Positions 9,309-17,752 of a DNA stretch of 64,000 bases are shown piece after piece. The stretch comes from Adhaeribacter pallidiroseus. Lineage in GTDB: Bacteria > Bacteroidota > Bacteroidia > Cytophagales > Hymenobacteraceae. Made by a program: the position numbers and the translations under genes. Position 1 is the stretch's first letter, and each line of letters begins with the position of its first letter. The notes under the pieces are model-generated. The model was given only the letters and a program-made list of their open reading frames with translations. It searched no databases and was not told where the DNA came from. The DNA lies in the NCBI RefSeq assembly GCF_003340495.1, contig NZ_QASA01000001.1, forward strand, positions 62,001 through 126,000, read 5' to 3'.

Positions 9309-10523
9309 ATGAACTTTAAAGAACGATTAAACCAACTGGAAAAAGCATATACCAAACTAATTACCCGCCAAAACGAAAAGCAGGAGTTAGGCAATGGCAT
9401 ATACTACCGTTATAAATACCCCGTATTAACCGCGCAACACGCTCCAATTTTCTGGCGCTACGATTTAAACCCGGAAACCAATCCTTACTTAATGGAGCGT
9501 TTCGGGATAAATGCGGCCTTTAATGCCGGTGCTATTAAGCTGGGCGGTAAGTATTTGCTGGTGGTGCGGGTAGAAGGCCTGGACCGGAAATCGTTTTTTG
9601 CCGTTGCCGAAAGCCCGAACGGCACGGATAATTTTAAATTTTGGGACCACCCCGTTACCATGCCCGAAACCGAAGACCCGGATATTAACGTGTACGATAT
9701 GCGCGTGGTGCAGCACGAAGATGGCTGGATTTACGGGTTATTCTGTACCGAACGCAAAGACCCCGATGCCAAACCCGGCGATGAGTCGTCGGCGTACGCG
9801 CAGTGCGGCATTGCCCGTACCCACGATTTAGTTACCTGGGAACGTTTACCCGACTTAAAAACCAATTCGCCGCAGCAACGCAACGTAGTTTTGCATCCTG
9901 CGTTTTACCACGGAAAGTATGCCCTCTATACCCGGCCGCAAGATTCTTTTATTGAAGCGGGTACCCGCGGCGGCATTGGTTTTGGCCTGACGGATTCCAT
10001 GGAAAATGCCGTGGTAGACGAAGAAGTTATTATCGATGAAAAACGATACCACACCGTGTACGAAGTGAAAAACGGCCAGGGCCCGGCTCCCCTTAAAACG
10101 CAAAAAGGTTGGTTGCATTTAGCGCACGGCGTGCGAAATACCGCGGCCGGTTTGCGTTATGTGTTGTATTTATTCTTAACCGACTTACAGGATATTACCA
10201 AAGTGACGCACAAGCCGGCGGGTTATTTTATCGCTCCGGAAGGCAAAGAAAGGGTAGGAGATGTATCGAACGTAACGTTTGCCAACGGCTGGATTCTGGA
10301 CGACGATGGCACCGTTTTTATTTACTACGCTTCCTCCGATACCCGCATGCACGTAGCCACCTCTACCCTGGACCAGCTGCTGGATTACGTAGTAAATACG
10401 CCGGAAGATGGTTTCCGGTCAGCCGCTTCGGTGCAGCAACTAAACGCCCTCATCGACCGCAACCTGGCGTATAGCGCCATACCGGGTAAAAATTTTATTT
10501 TAAAAACCAGTAAAGTTAGTTAA
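9309..10523 (+). CDS. GH130 4-O-beta-D-mannosyl-D-glucose phosphorylase
   Basis: A 404-residue cytoplasmic five-bladed propeller enzyme of GH130 that splits Man-beta-1,4-Glc with phosphate to mannose 1-phosphate and glucose. The catalytic aspartate is D130 in DINVYDMRV, the position expected for subfamily 1 mannosylglucose phosphorylases. No signal peptide is present. An in-frame TTG at 9276 would add eleven residues, but the ATG at 9309 starts the conserved [14 protein letters not shown] segment and is preferred. The stop codon overlaps the start of the epimerase gene (TAATG), which couples the two steps. Specificity for mannosylglucose rather than longer mannosides is inferred from this pairing and from sequence resemblance to the characterised Bacteroides fragilis enzyme. 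Confidence 0.9.
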   Translation: MNFKERLNQLEKAYTKLITRQNEKQELGNGIYYRYKYPVLTAQHAPIFWRYDLNPETNPYLMERFGINAAFNAGAIKLGGKYLLVVRVEGLDRKSFFAVAESPNGTDNFKFWDHPVTMPETEDPDINVYDMRVVQHEDGWIYGLFCTERKDPDAKPGDESSAYAQCGIARTHDLVTWERLPDLKTNSPQQRNVVLHPAFYHGKYALYTRPQDSFIEAGTRGGIGFGLTDSMENAVVDEEVIIDEKRYHTVYEVKNGQGPAPLKTQKGWLHLAHGVRNTAAGLRYVLYLFLTDLQDITKVTHKPAGYFIAPEGKERVGDVSNVTFANGWILDDDGTVFIYYASSDTRMHVATSTLDQLLDYVVNTPEDGFRSAASVQQLNALIDRNLAYSAIPGKNFILKTSKVS

Positions 10524-11749
10524 TGGTAACTTCCCGGATAAATCATCCAGTAGCTGATAAACTGCACCAGTACCAAACCGAAGCCGAAGCCGAAATCCGG
10601 CGAATTTTAAATTTTTGGGTAGAACAGGCCCAGGACGAGCGCGGCGGATTTATTGGGCAAATGAATAGCCAAGGCCAGGTAAACCCCAGCGCCCCCAAAG
10701 GCAGCGTTTTAAATGCGCGCATTTTATGGTCTTTTTCGGCGGCTTACCGGCATACGCAAAGCGAGCAGTACCGGCAAATGGCCGACCGGGCTTTTAATTA
10801 CCTGCTCACTTATTTCATCGATCAGGAGTTTGGCGGTACGTACTGGCAAGTTAGTGCAGCCGGCAAACCCCAAAATACCCGCAAACAAATTTACGGACTA
10901 GCCTTTACCATCTACGGTTTAAGTGAATATTACCTGGCCACTCAGAATAACCAAGCTTTAAAAGTGTGTCAGGAACTCTTCCAGTGGATAGAAAAACACA
11001 GCTACGATCAAGTCCAGGGTGGGTATTTAGAAGCATTTAGTCGGGAAGGTGAATTATTGGAAGATTTGCGACTCAGCGAGAAAGACCGCAATGACCCGAA
11101 AACCATGAATACGCACCTGCATATTCTGGAGGCTTACGCCAATTTATACCGCATCTGGCCGGATAAATTTTTAAAAAATCAACTCGAAAAGTTAATTTGG
11201 GTTTTCCTTAACCATATTATCGACCGCGAAACCGGCCATTTAAAACTGTTTTTATCCACTAATTGGGCTTCTACCGCCAACCTGGTTTCTTACGGGCACG
11301 ATATTGAAGCTTCGTGGCTTTTAGAAGAAGCTGCCGAGGTATTAGGCAATCCAGAATTACTCGTGGCAGTAAAAGCGGTGGCGGTGCAAATGGCCCGGGC
11401 TACCATCGAAGGCATTCAACCGGATGGCAGCTTGTACCACGAATGGAATAAAGACACCACCCATTACGACACCCATCGCGAATGGTGGGTAAGCGCCGAA
11501 GCCATGGTGGGATTTCTAAATGCTTATGGGATAACCGGCGAAGAAGCTTTCCTGGAAAAATCTTTACATTCCTGGCAGTTTATTCAGAAGTATATTCTGG
11601 ATAAACACTATGGCGAATGGCTTTGGGGCGTATTCGATGATTATACCCCAATGATGGCCGAAGATAAAATTGGCTTTTGGAAGTGCCCGTACCACAATAC
11701 GCGGGCTTGTTTAGAAGTAGTTAACCGGTGTAAAACTTTATTAAAGTAA
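10523..11749 (+). CDS. AGE family mannobiose/cellobiose 2-epimerase
   Basis: A 408-residue (alpha/alpha)6-barrel of the N-acylglucosamine 2-epimerase superfamily. The catalytic histidine segments are visible as NTHLHILEAYANLYRIWPD near 190-210 and SYGHDIEASWLLEEA near 250. The E-W-W-V-S-A-E-A segment (about 315) is also typical of cellobiose/mannobiose 2-epimerases. It would turn mannobiose (Man-Man) into mannosylglucose (Man-Glc), the substrate of the phosphorylase encoded just upstream. Translation is coupled by a one-base overlap. It is cytoplasmic, with no signal peptide. The paired order phosphorylase-epimerase is the strongest support for mannobiose over cellobiose as substrate. Confidence 0.9.
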   Translation: MVTSRINHPVADKLHQYQTEAEAEIRRILNFWVEQAQDERGGFIGQMNSQGQVNPSAPKGSVLNARILWSFSAAYRHTQSEQYRQMADRAFNYLLTYFIDQEFGGTYWQVSAAGKPQNTRKQIYGLAFTIYGLSEYYLATQNNQALKVCQELFQWIEKHSYDQVQGGYLEAFSREGELLEDLRLSEKDRNDPKTMNTHLHILEAYANLYRIWPDKFLKNQLEKLIWVFLNHIIDRETGHLKLFLSTNWASTANLVSYGHDIEASWLLEEAAEVLGNPELLVAVKAVAVQMARATIEGIQPDGSLYHEWNKDTTHYDTHREWWVSAEAMVGFLNAYGITGEEAFLEKSLHSWQFIQKYILDKHYGEWLWGVFDDYTPMMAEDKIGFWKCPYHNTRACLEVVNRCKTLLK

Positions 11750-11826
11750 ATTATTCAGAGATAGTCCAGCAGCAGTTCTTATTTTTAAACCCGATAGAAT
11801 ACAAGAATATAATAGAATTATAAGGC

Positions 11827-12327
11827 ATGTCAGAAAAAAGTAAGGAAGTTATTTTTAAGGAAATTGAACAGCAATTAACGGAGCAACAATTTACCATTGA
11901 TAAACAAGATCAAACTCGACCCTGGGGCGGTTTTTTTGTGATTAAAGAAAACCAGGCGCAACAATTTGCCGACTTGTATTTTGACGGGATGCCCATCGAA
12001 GATTTAAAAATCTCGGGTAAACTAAGCCCTAAAATCTTGGTAGTGGCCCCAGAGATGCGTCTGTCGTGGCAGTATCATCACCGCCGCGCCGAAATCTGGA
12101 AAGTGATCCAAGGCAAGGTAGGCGTAATTACCAGTCCCACCGACGACGAAGGGGAACTAAAAACCTACGCAGTAGGCGGCCTGATTACCCTGGAACAAGG
12201 CGAACGCCACCGCTTGGTTGGCCTAAATGACTGGGGCGTTTTGGCCGAAATCTGGCAACATACCGACGCCAGCAATCCTTCCGACGAAGAAGACATTATC
12301 CGGGTGCAAGATGATTTCGGCCGGTAA
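11827..12327 (+). CDS. Cupin, mannose-6-phosphate isomerase type II-like
   Basis: A 166-residue single-domain cupin. Residues about 70-150 hold the barrel, with metal-site histidines in SWQYHHRRAEIWKVIQGKVG and a second motif near GERHRLVGLNDWGVLAEIW. This pattern matches the stand-alone C-terminal domain of type II mannose-6-phosphate isomerases / GDP-mannose pyrophosphorylases. It follows the epimerase by 77 bases on the same strand, so it probably belongs to the mannan operon. There it could isomerise mannose 6-phosphate to fructose 6-phosphate, although the phosphomutase needed to make that substrate from mannose 1-phosphate is not in the window. The activity is inferred. Confidence 0.7.
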   Translation: MSEKSKEVIFKEIEQQLTEQQFTIDKQDQTRPWGGFFVIKENQAQQFADLYFDGMPIEDLKISGKLSPKILVVAPEMRLSWQYHHRRAEIWKVIQGKVGVITSPTDDEGELKTYAVGGLITLEQGERHRLVGLNDWGVLAEIWQHTDASNPSDEEDIIRVQDDFGR

Positions 12328-12757
12328 ATTTTTTAATTTTTGGAGCATCAAGGCGCATAAGCTAAGCTCATAGACCAATGTTATTCATCAAAATTTAAAA
12401 AAATCACAGCAGAAATGTAAAAGACGGCAATAGCTAGGTGCAAGAATTATCGCTAACCTGTTCCGTTGCCCAGGGCGTTTCAGCGAAGTTGATTTTCGCT
12501 GATTCCCCAGAGAACATCCTCTCCTTCCCTGTTTTTAGGGAAGGTCCCGCAGGCGGAAGGGTTCTTGTGTCAAGACAAAAAGAACAAGACCTAAGTAATT
12601 CAAGTGAAAACCGTAGTTATGCGAACGTATTAATAAGTTTGAACGGCAAAATCAACCGCCCCTAACCCCTCCTTATCTCAGGAGGAGAACTTTAATAAAT
12701 TATAGTTTAAAAAATAAATTATTTGAATTTTCCTTTGTAACACCAGTCTAATTTTTA
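12328..12757. other. Intergenic region with repeat D and hairpins
   Basis: No gene is supported. A reading frame at 12438-12665 lies inside repeats and resembles nothing. The stretch holds a hairpin around CCTTCCCTGTTTTTAGGGAAGG near 12523-12544, repeat D copy 2, and a CTCCT...AGGAG palindrome near 12668-12684. The region separates the cupin from the GH27 gene. Confidence 0.5.
12559..12623 (-). repeat. Dispersed repeat, family D copy 2
   Basis: Read on the minus strand it begins CGCATAACTACGG and contains CTTAGGTCTTGTTCTTTTTG, then CTTGACACAAGAACC. It matches the element at 1-88 apart from a deletion of about 23 bases in the middle. Confidence 0.5.
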
Positions 12758-12861
12758 ATGAAAAGAATCTTTTTTTAGTAACCAGTTTCCTAGTAACCTG
12801 CTCCGCTTTCAGCCAAGGTAACAACTATGCCCAAAACTATAAAAAGTTTGACGGATTAGCC

Positions 12862-13986
12862 ATGACGCCACCCATGGGCTGGAACAGCTGGAACAAATTC
12901 GCCTGCAACGTCGACGAAAACTTAATTAAACAAGTGGCGGATGCGATAGTAGCTACCGGGATGAAAGACGCGGGTTATACTTACATTAACATTGATGATT
13001 GCTGGCACGGCGAACGCGACAGTTTAGGTTTTATTCATCCGGATCCGAAGCGTTTTCCTTCCGGCATGAAAGCCTTAGCGGATTACATTCACTCGAAAGG
13101 TTTAAAAATGGGCGTTTATTCCGATGCGGGTTCCCAAACCTGCGGCGGCCGACCGGGTAGCCGGGGCTATGAATTTCAGGATGCTCAAATGTACGCTAAG
13201 TGGGGAGTAGATTATTTAAAGTACGACTGGTGTAATACCGAAGGCTTAAAAGCCGAAGGCGCTTACAAAACCATTACCGCTGCTTTACGCAAGGCAGGCC
13301 GACCGATGGTACTGAGTATCTGCGAATGGGGCAACGACAAACCCTGGATTTGGGGACCAACCGTGGGGCACTTATGGCGGACTACCGGCGATATCTATAA
13401 TTGTTTTGATTGCATCAACGATCACGGTTCCTGGAAATCATGGGGTGTTATGCAGATATTGGATAAACAAGAAGGATTGCGCCAGTATGCCGGACCGGGT
13501 CATTGGAACGATCCGGATATGTTGGAGGTAGGTAACGGCATGCCCGAGCACCAGGACCGCGCGCACTTTACCATGTGGAGCATGATTGCCGCGCCGCTGA
13601 TTGCCGGAAATGATCTCCGCAAGATGAGCAAAGAAACAATGGGCATTCTTACGAACAAGGAAGTTATTGCAATTAATCAGGATAAATTAGGCATTCAGGG
13701 TTTTAAATATGCCGCTAAAGATAGTGTTGAAACTTGGTTAAAGCCTTTAGATAATGATCAATGGGCAGTTGTGTTCCTGAACCGGAGCAAAACAGCTAAA
13801 CCAGTGGAATTTGATTGGCAAAAAACTCCCATCACCGACGATTTTGCTAAAAGAGAACTAAATGCGGCTAAAACTACTTACAAGCTCCGTAACTTATGGA
13901 CGAAGAAGGACGTGGGTACTACGAAAAAAGCATTTAAAGCTGCCATTCCCAAGCAAGATGTAGTGATGCTGTTGCTTTCGCAGTAA
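12862..13986 (+). CDS. GH27 alpha-galactosidase (signal peptide frameshifted)
   Basis: A 374-residue GH27 enzyme that removes alpha-1,6-galactose side chains, as on galactomannan. It opens with the family start MTPPMGWNSWNKFAC. The nucleophile D122 (YLKYDWCN) and the acid/base D177 (WRTTGDIYN) are present, as is the C-terminal beta-sandwich. Upstream, an ATG at 12758 begins MKRIFF, and the frame that joins the enzyme reads LVTSFLVTCSAFSQGNNYA, a clear signal peptide. The two halves are out of frame by one base at the T7 run 12770-12776. As written, only the shortened form from 12862 can be made and it would stay in the cytoplasm. An eighth T would restore an exported protein. A strong terminator follows. 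Confidence 0.88.
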   Translation: MTPPMGWNSWNKFACNVDENLIKQVADAIVATGMKDAGYTYINIDDCWHGERDSLGFIHPDPKRFPSGMKALADYIHSKGLKMGVYSDAGSQTCGGRPGSRGYEFQDAQMYAKWGVDYLKYDWCNTEGLKAEGAYKTITAALRKAGRPMVLSICEWGNDKPWIWGPTVGHLWRTTGDIYNCFDCINDHGSWKSWGVMQILDKQEGLRQYAGPGHWNDPDMLEVGNGMPEHQDRAHFTMWSMIAAPLIAGNDLRKMSKETMGILTNKEVIAINQDKLGIQGFKYAAKDSVETWLKPLDNDQWAVVFLNRSKTAKPVEFDWQKTPITDDFAKRELNAAKTTYKLRNLWTKKDVGTTKKAFKAAIPKQDVVMLLLSQ

Positions 13987-14023
13987 AAATTTAAAAAAAT
14001 AGTTTTAATACCAGTTATACTAC

Positions 14024-14058
14024 AAAGAAAGGCCCCGGTTTTCCGGGGCCTTTCTTTT
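14024..14058 (+). terminator. Rho-independent terminator after GH27 gene
   Basis: A perfect GC-rich stem, AAAGAAAGGCCCCGG paired with CCGGGGCCTTTCTTT, encloses a TTTT loop and runs into T-rich sequence. It begins 38 bases after the GH27 stop. Confidence 0.9.
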
Positions 14059-14409
14059 AATAAAAAAAATCATTTAAATATTCTTTTTTAACAGAGTAGT
14101 AAGTGTAGGCGTCAGAATATTTTTAATCAACGTGCCGATGTAGGATTTTATAAATGAGTACTATAACTACAATTCATTTTTTTTAGCTATTAATACTTTT
14201 GGATTTATACTGATTGTTCCAGTATAACTTTCATAATCCGGCACCTATGGCTATCCTTCATTAAGTAATATTTCAAAAAAAGTAAATTTAAAAGTAAAAA
14301 CAGAAAGGTCTCCTACAAAAACTACTAAAAGCATTTATACGGCCTGAAAATTTTAAAATTTTTAAAAATAAGATGAATGCACGCCTAGTTGTCTGGTTAA
14401 TGTTAGATT

Positions 14410-14455
14410 TTGATAAAATAGTATTTAACCAAGGATATTAGAATAAGTAAATTTG
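14410..14455 (+). promoter_or_regulatory. Promoter of secreted GH26, shared activator-like box
   Basis: TTGATAAAATAGTATT (14410-14425) followed after 22 bases by TAAATTTG (14448-14455) repeats the arrangement seen at 5968-6014 almost exactly. No -33 TTG lies between the two. It suggests that both GH26 genes answer to the same activator, most simply the AraC protein at 4788-5660. Confidence 0.6.
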
Positions 14456-14614
14456 AAATCAACTTGTTTAAACAAAATAACCTGTTGGTACGGCTATTTT
14501 TACTTCTTCTCACTTTAAACCTTAAAGCTTTTTATTTCAGAATGTGCCAGCCTAGTACAATAGATTAATCTATCCCGCAGCATTTTATTTTCTCACTTTT
14601 TAAAACCATTATTT

Positions 14615-17452
14615 ATGCAACAAATTTATCTTTGGATAAAAAAAAGCAGCTACTATTTTTCCGGGATGGCTGCTCTTACCTTAAGTGTATTTTTAAATGT
14701 ATCCGCCTTTGCGCAAGCTCCCGAAATTAAATTAGAAGCCGAAAATGCTACCTTAAACGGGGTGAGTATTGCGAATTCACCGGAGGGCTTTTCCGGTACT
14801 GGTTTTGCCTGGAATTTTGATAACAGCGCCGATAATATAACTTTTGACTTTAATGCAACCGCTGGCGAGTACGACCTTTCTATTATCTACTATTCGCCCT
14901 ACGGCGAAAAAGGCTATGGTCTGGATGTAAATGGCGTTTCTGCTGACAAAATGTTTTCCGGTACCGGAAGTGGTTTTGGTTCTGTTTCGGCCGGTAAGTT
15001 TACCTTAAAAAACGGATCAAATACTATTAAAATAACAAACGGCTGGGGGTATTACGGTATTGATTATATTAAACTGGTACCCGCCGGCGAAAAACCAAAA
15101 ACCATTGTGCCTCTGGTAGATGGCAAAGCCGAGGCCGAATTGGCTGACCGGAACGGAACGGATGTATCTGCCGATCCAAAGGGTTATTCCGGAACGGGTT
15201 ACGTTACCAGTTTTGATGCAGCTACCGACCAGGTAAGTATTAGTTTTAAAGCGCCGGCTGGTTTATACGACCTGCAAATTGGTTATACGTCTCCGTACGG
15301 CGAAAAAGGTTTTGATTTTGTAGTAAACACCGAGAGCGGCAGCGGTATGTTTACGCCGGAAACCGGCTTTAAGGCCGTAGGCGTGGGTAAATTCCTGCTG
15401 AACGAAGGCGTAAATACCGTTACCATTACCCGGGGCTGGGGGTATTTTGGCATTGATTATATTAAAATAACGCCTTCTGTTCCGCCCGTGCCGCTTAAAC
15501 CATCGAAGCAATTAACCAATGCTAACGCTACGCAGTCTACCCGTGCCTTGTTCTCGTACATGACGGATTTATACGGTAGCAAAACATTATCGGGGCAGTA
15601 CGACGATGTTGATTACGTTTTAGAAAAAACCGGTAAAGAATCAGCTATTGGTGGCTTCGATTTAATAGAATATTCTCCTTCGCGGGTAGAAAATGGCTCC
15701 CGGCCAGCCGGAACTTCCGAAAGATATATTAACTGGGCCAAGAAAGGCGAGGGGAAAGGCATTTTATCGCTGGCCTGGCACTGGAACGCCCCCACCGATT
15801 TAATTAACCAGGCACCGGATAAGTTATGGTGGTCGGGGTTTTATACCAATGCTACTACGTTTGATATAGCGGCCGCTTTAGCTGATAAAAACAGCGAACG
15901 GTATAAATTATTAATCCGCGATATGGATGTAATTGCTGCGGAGCTCAAGAAGTTTCAGGATGCGGATGTGCCAGTATTGTGGCGGCCCTTGCACGAGGCC
16001 GCTGGTGGCTGGTTTTGGTGGGGCGCCAAAGGGCCCGAACCTTTAAAAGAACTGTGGCGCATTATGTACAATCGTTTCACCAATCACCATCATCTCAATA
16101 ATTTAATTTGGGTGTACACTTTTACTGGTTCCGCGGATATGAATTGGTACCCTGGCGATGCTTACGTGGATATGGCGGGCATTGATATTTACTCCAACGA
16201 CCCGTACGCGAGTTTAAGCGGCGATTGGGAAAATTTATTAAACAAGTTTAACGGCAAGAAACTAATATCTTTATCTGAATCGGGTACGTTGCCGGTAATG
16301 AACAAAGTACGGGCTTACGGTACCTGGTGGTCTTGGTTTGCGATCTGGAACGGGGATTATATTAAGAAACAACCCGTAGATGTGCTGCGGGCCGTTTACC
16401 ACGACGAAGATGTAATAACCCGCGACGAACTGCCGAACTGGAGAATGTACGGCCGGCCAACTGTATCGGTAACGGCTCCGGCGAATAACGCGCAATTCCT
16501 GGTTTGCGAAACGCCGGTTCTTACTGCGCAAGCTGCCGATAAAGAAGGAAAAGTAGAACAAGTAGCTTTCTGGGCCAACGGTAATTTATTAGGCACCGAT
16601 ACTACTCCTGGTGATGGCTGGAAGCTGGATTGGAAAAATGCACCGGTAGGTACGTACCAGATTATAGCCGAAGCTACCGATAACGAAGGCAATTCTACTC
16701 CATCGGCCCCGGTAACTATTACCATTAAGCCCGATGTGGTCGCTCCGGTTATTACTTTAAAGGCTCCCAAAACAATTATCCCGGCCGAAGATCATTTACT
16801 CAAAACCATTAGCCTGAGCAGCTTTATAGCTTCGGTTACCGATAACTGCGGTCCAGCACCAATTGTCCGGATTCAATCGGTAAGCAGCGACGAAGCTGTA
16901 ACTGGTGGAGGAAGTGGCAATACCAAGACCGATATTATTATTAGCCCGGATGGCCAATCGGTGCAGGTAAGAGCCGAACGGGCGGGTACTGGCGATGGCC
17001 GGGTATACGTGATTACCGTGGAAGCGATAGACCAGGCTGGTAATATAGGGCTGGCTACCTACCAGGTACAAGTACCAAAAAGTGCCAGTAAGGCTGCCAT
17101 CGCGGGCGCTCCGGTATACACGGTTAAAGGTAATTATGCGAAGACCATTGCTTCCCGCAAAGAAACTGCGGCATCTTTGCCAGTTACAGTAACTCCGGCG
17201 GTAAAAGTTTACCCGAACCCCGCTAAAGGAAATTACTTAACCGTGGAGTTGTTTGCTCCCGAAAAACAGGAAGTGAACTTAACTTTACGTAACGCCAATT
17301 CCCAAAGCGCCGTAAACTCCCGCCATCAGGTACAAGCTGGCGTTAACCAAATTCAATTGCCGCTCACCCATGTGTCAGCTGGATTGTATATTCTGCAAAT
17401 TCAAAATGGCCAAGAAGTTATATCCAGAAAAGTAGTGGTTTCTAAACAATAG
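14615..17452 (+). CDS. Type IX-secreted GH26 mannanase with two CBMs
   Basis: A 945-residue exported enzyme. Signal peptide: 1-34, ending SAFAQ. Two tandem CBM35/CBM6-like modules follow at about 38-155 and 168-292; they resemble each other (SPYGEKGYGLDV and SPYGEKGFDFVV; GWGYYGIDYIK and GWGYFGIDYIK). The GH26 barrel spans about 300-605, with acid/base E461 (WRPLHEAAGGWFWWG) and nucleophile E555 (LSESGT). Ig-like modules fill about 615-825. The last 80 residues form a type A type IX sorting domain (KVYPNPAKGNY near the start, ISRKVVVSK at the end), so the enzyme is predicted to be displayed on the cell surface or released. It would start mannan attack outside the cell and feed the periplasmic GH26. 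Its own promoter carries the shared activator-like box. Confidence 0.92.
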   Translation: MQQIYLWIKKSSYYFSGMAALTLSVFLNVSAFAQAPEIKLEAENATLNGVSIANSPEGFSGTGFAWNFDNSADNITFDFNATAGEYDLSIIYYSPYGEKGYGLDVNGVSADKMFSGTGSGFGSVSAGKFTLKNGSNTIKITNGWGYYGIDYIKLVPAGEKPKTIVPLVDGKAEAELADRNGTDVSADPKGYSGTGYVTSFDAATDQVSISFKAPAGLYDLQIGYTSPYGEKGFDFVVNTESGSGMFTPETGFKAVGVGKFLLNEGVNTVTITRGWGYFGIDYIKITPSVPPVPLKPSKQLTNANATQSTRALFSYMTDLYGSKTLSGQYDDVDYVLEKTGKESAIGGFDLIEYSPSRVENGSRPAGTSERYINWAKKGEGKGILSLAWHWNAPTDLINQAPDKLWWSGFYTNATTFDIAAALADKNSERYKLLIRDMDVIAAELKKFQDADVPVLWRPLHEAAGGWFWWGAKGPEPLKELWRIMYNRFTNHHHLNNLIWVYTFTGSADMNWYPGDAYVDMAGIDIYSNDPYASLSGDWENLLNKFNGKKLISLSESGTLPVMNKVRAYGTWWSWFAIWNGDYIKKQPVDVLRAVYHDEDVITRDELPNWRMYGRPTVSVTAPANNAQFLVCETPVLTAQAADKEGKVEQVAFWANGNLLGTDTTPGDGWKLDWKNAPVGTYQIIAEATDNEGNSTPSAPVTITIKPDVVAPVITLKAPKTIIPAEDHLLKTISLSSFIASVTDNCGPAPIVRIQSVSSDEAVTGGGSGNTKTDIIISPDGQSVQVRAERAGTGDGRVYVITVEAIDQAGNIGLATYQVQVPKSASKAAIAGAPVYTVKGNYAKTIASRKETAASLPVTVTPAVKVYPNPAKGNYLTVELFAPEKQEVNLTLRNANSQSAVNSRHQVQAGVNQIQLPLTHVSAGLYILQIQNGQEVISRKVVVSKQ

Positions 17453-17752
17453 CATCTTTTTTCTCCCGGAAGCAGCATCAAGTTTCTTGATGCTGCTTTT
17501 ATTTTGCGCCTTACCTTGGTTGAGATTAATTTTTTTAAATTTTTGCTTATCTCAGGAGGATAAATAATCTAAAATTTAAAAAATACGTCTAATTCCTAGT
17601 CGGTATGGTACATGTACTTCTATTTAAGTAGTTGGTCGTTTTTAGTTGTTCGTTGTTAGATTGTTAATAAATTAATAATCAATTACTTAAACTCAGGTTT
17701 TTATCAACTTAATTTTGTCCTGTTACTTATAAATTATTAAATCAAAAATTTT
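17453..17752. other. Intergenic region before aldo/keto reductase
   Basis: The gap holds the GH26 terminator, then AT-rich sequence with the phrase TCAGGAGGATAAAT near 17549. No gene is seen. A promoter for the reductase is expected here, but no clear -33/-7 pair was found. Confidence 0.4.
17470..17505 (+). terminator. Rho-independent terminator after GH26
   Basis: Stem AAGCAGCATCAAG pairs with CTTGATGCTGCTT across a TTT loop, then TTATTTT. It begins 18 bases after the GH26 stop codon. Confidence 0.88.

Larger units (their letters stand above)
13987..14614. other. Intergenic region before the secreted GH26
   Basis: This 628-base AT-rich gap holds the GH27 terminator at 14024-14058 and the activator-type promoter at 14410-14455. 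No gene or RNA is seen in it. From the proposed -7 element to the ATG at 14615 there are about 160 bases, so the mRNA would have a long leader. Confidence 0.5.

Noticed and set aside
12438-12665. 75-codon reading frame on the plus strand
   Set aside because: It crosses repeat D and hairpins and resembles no protein.
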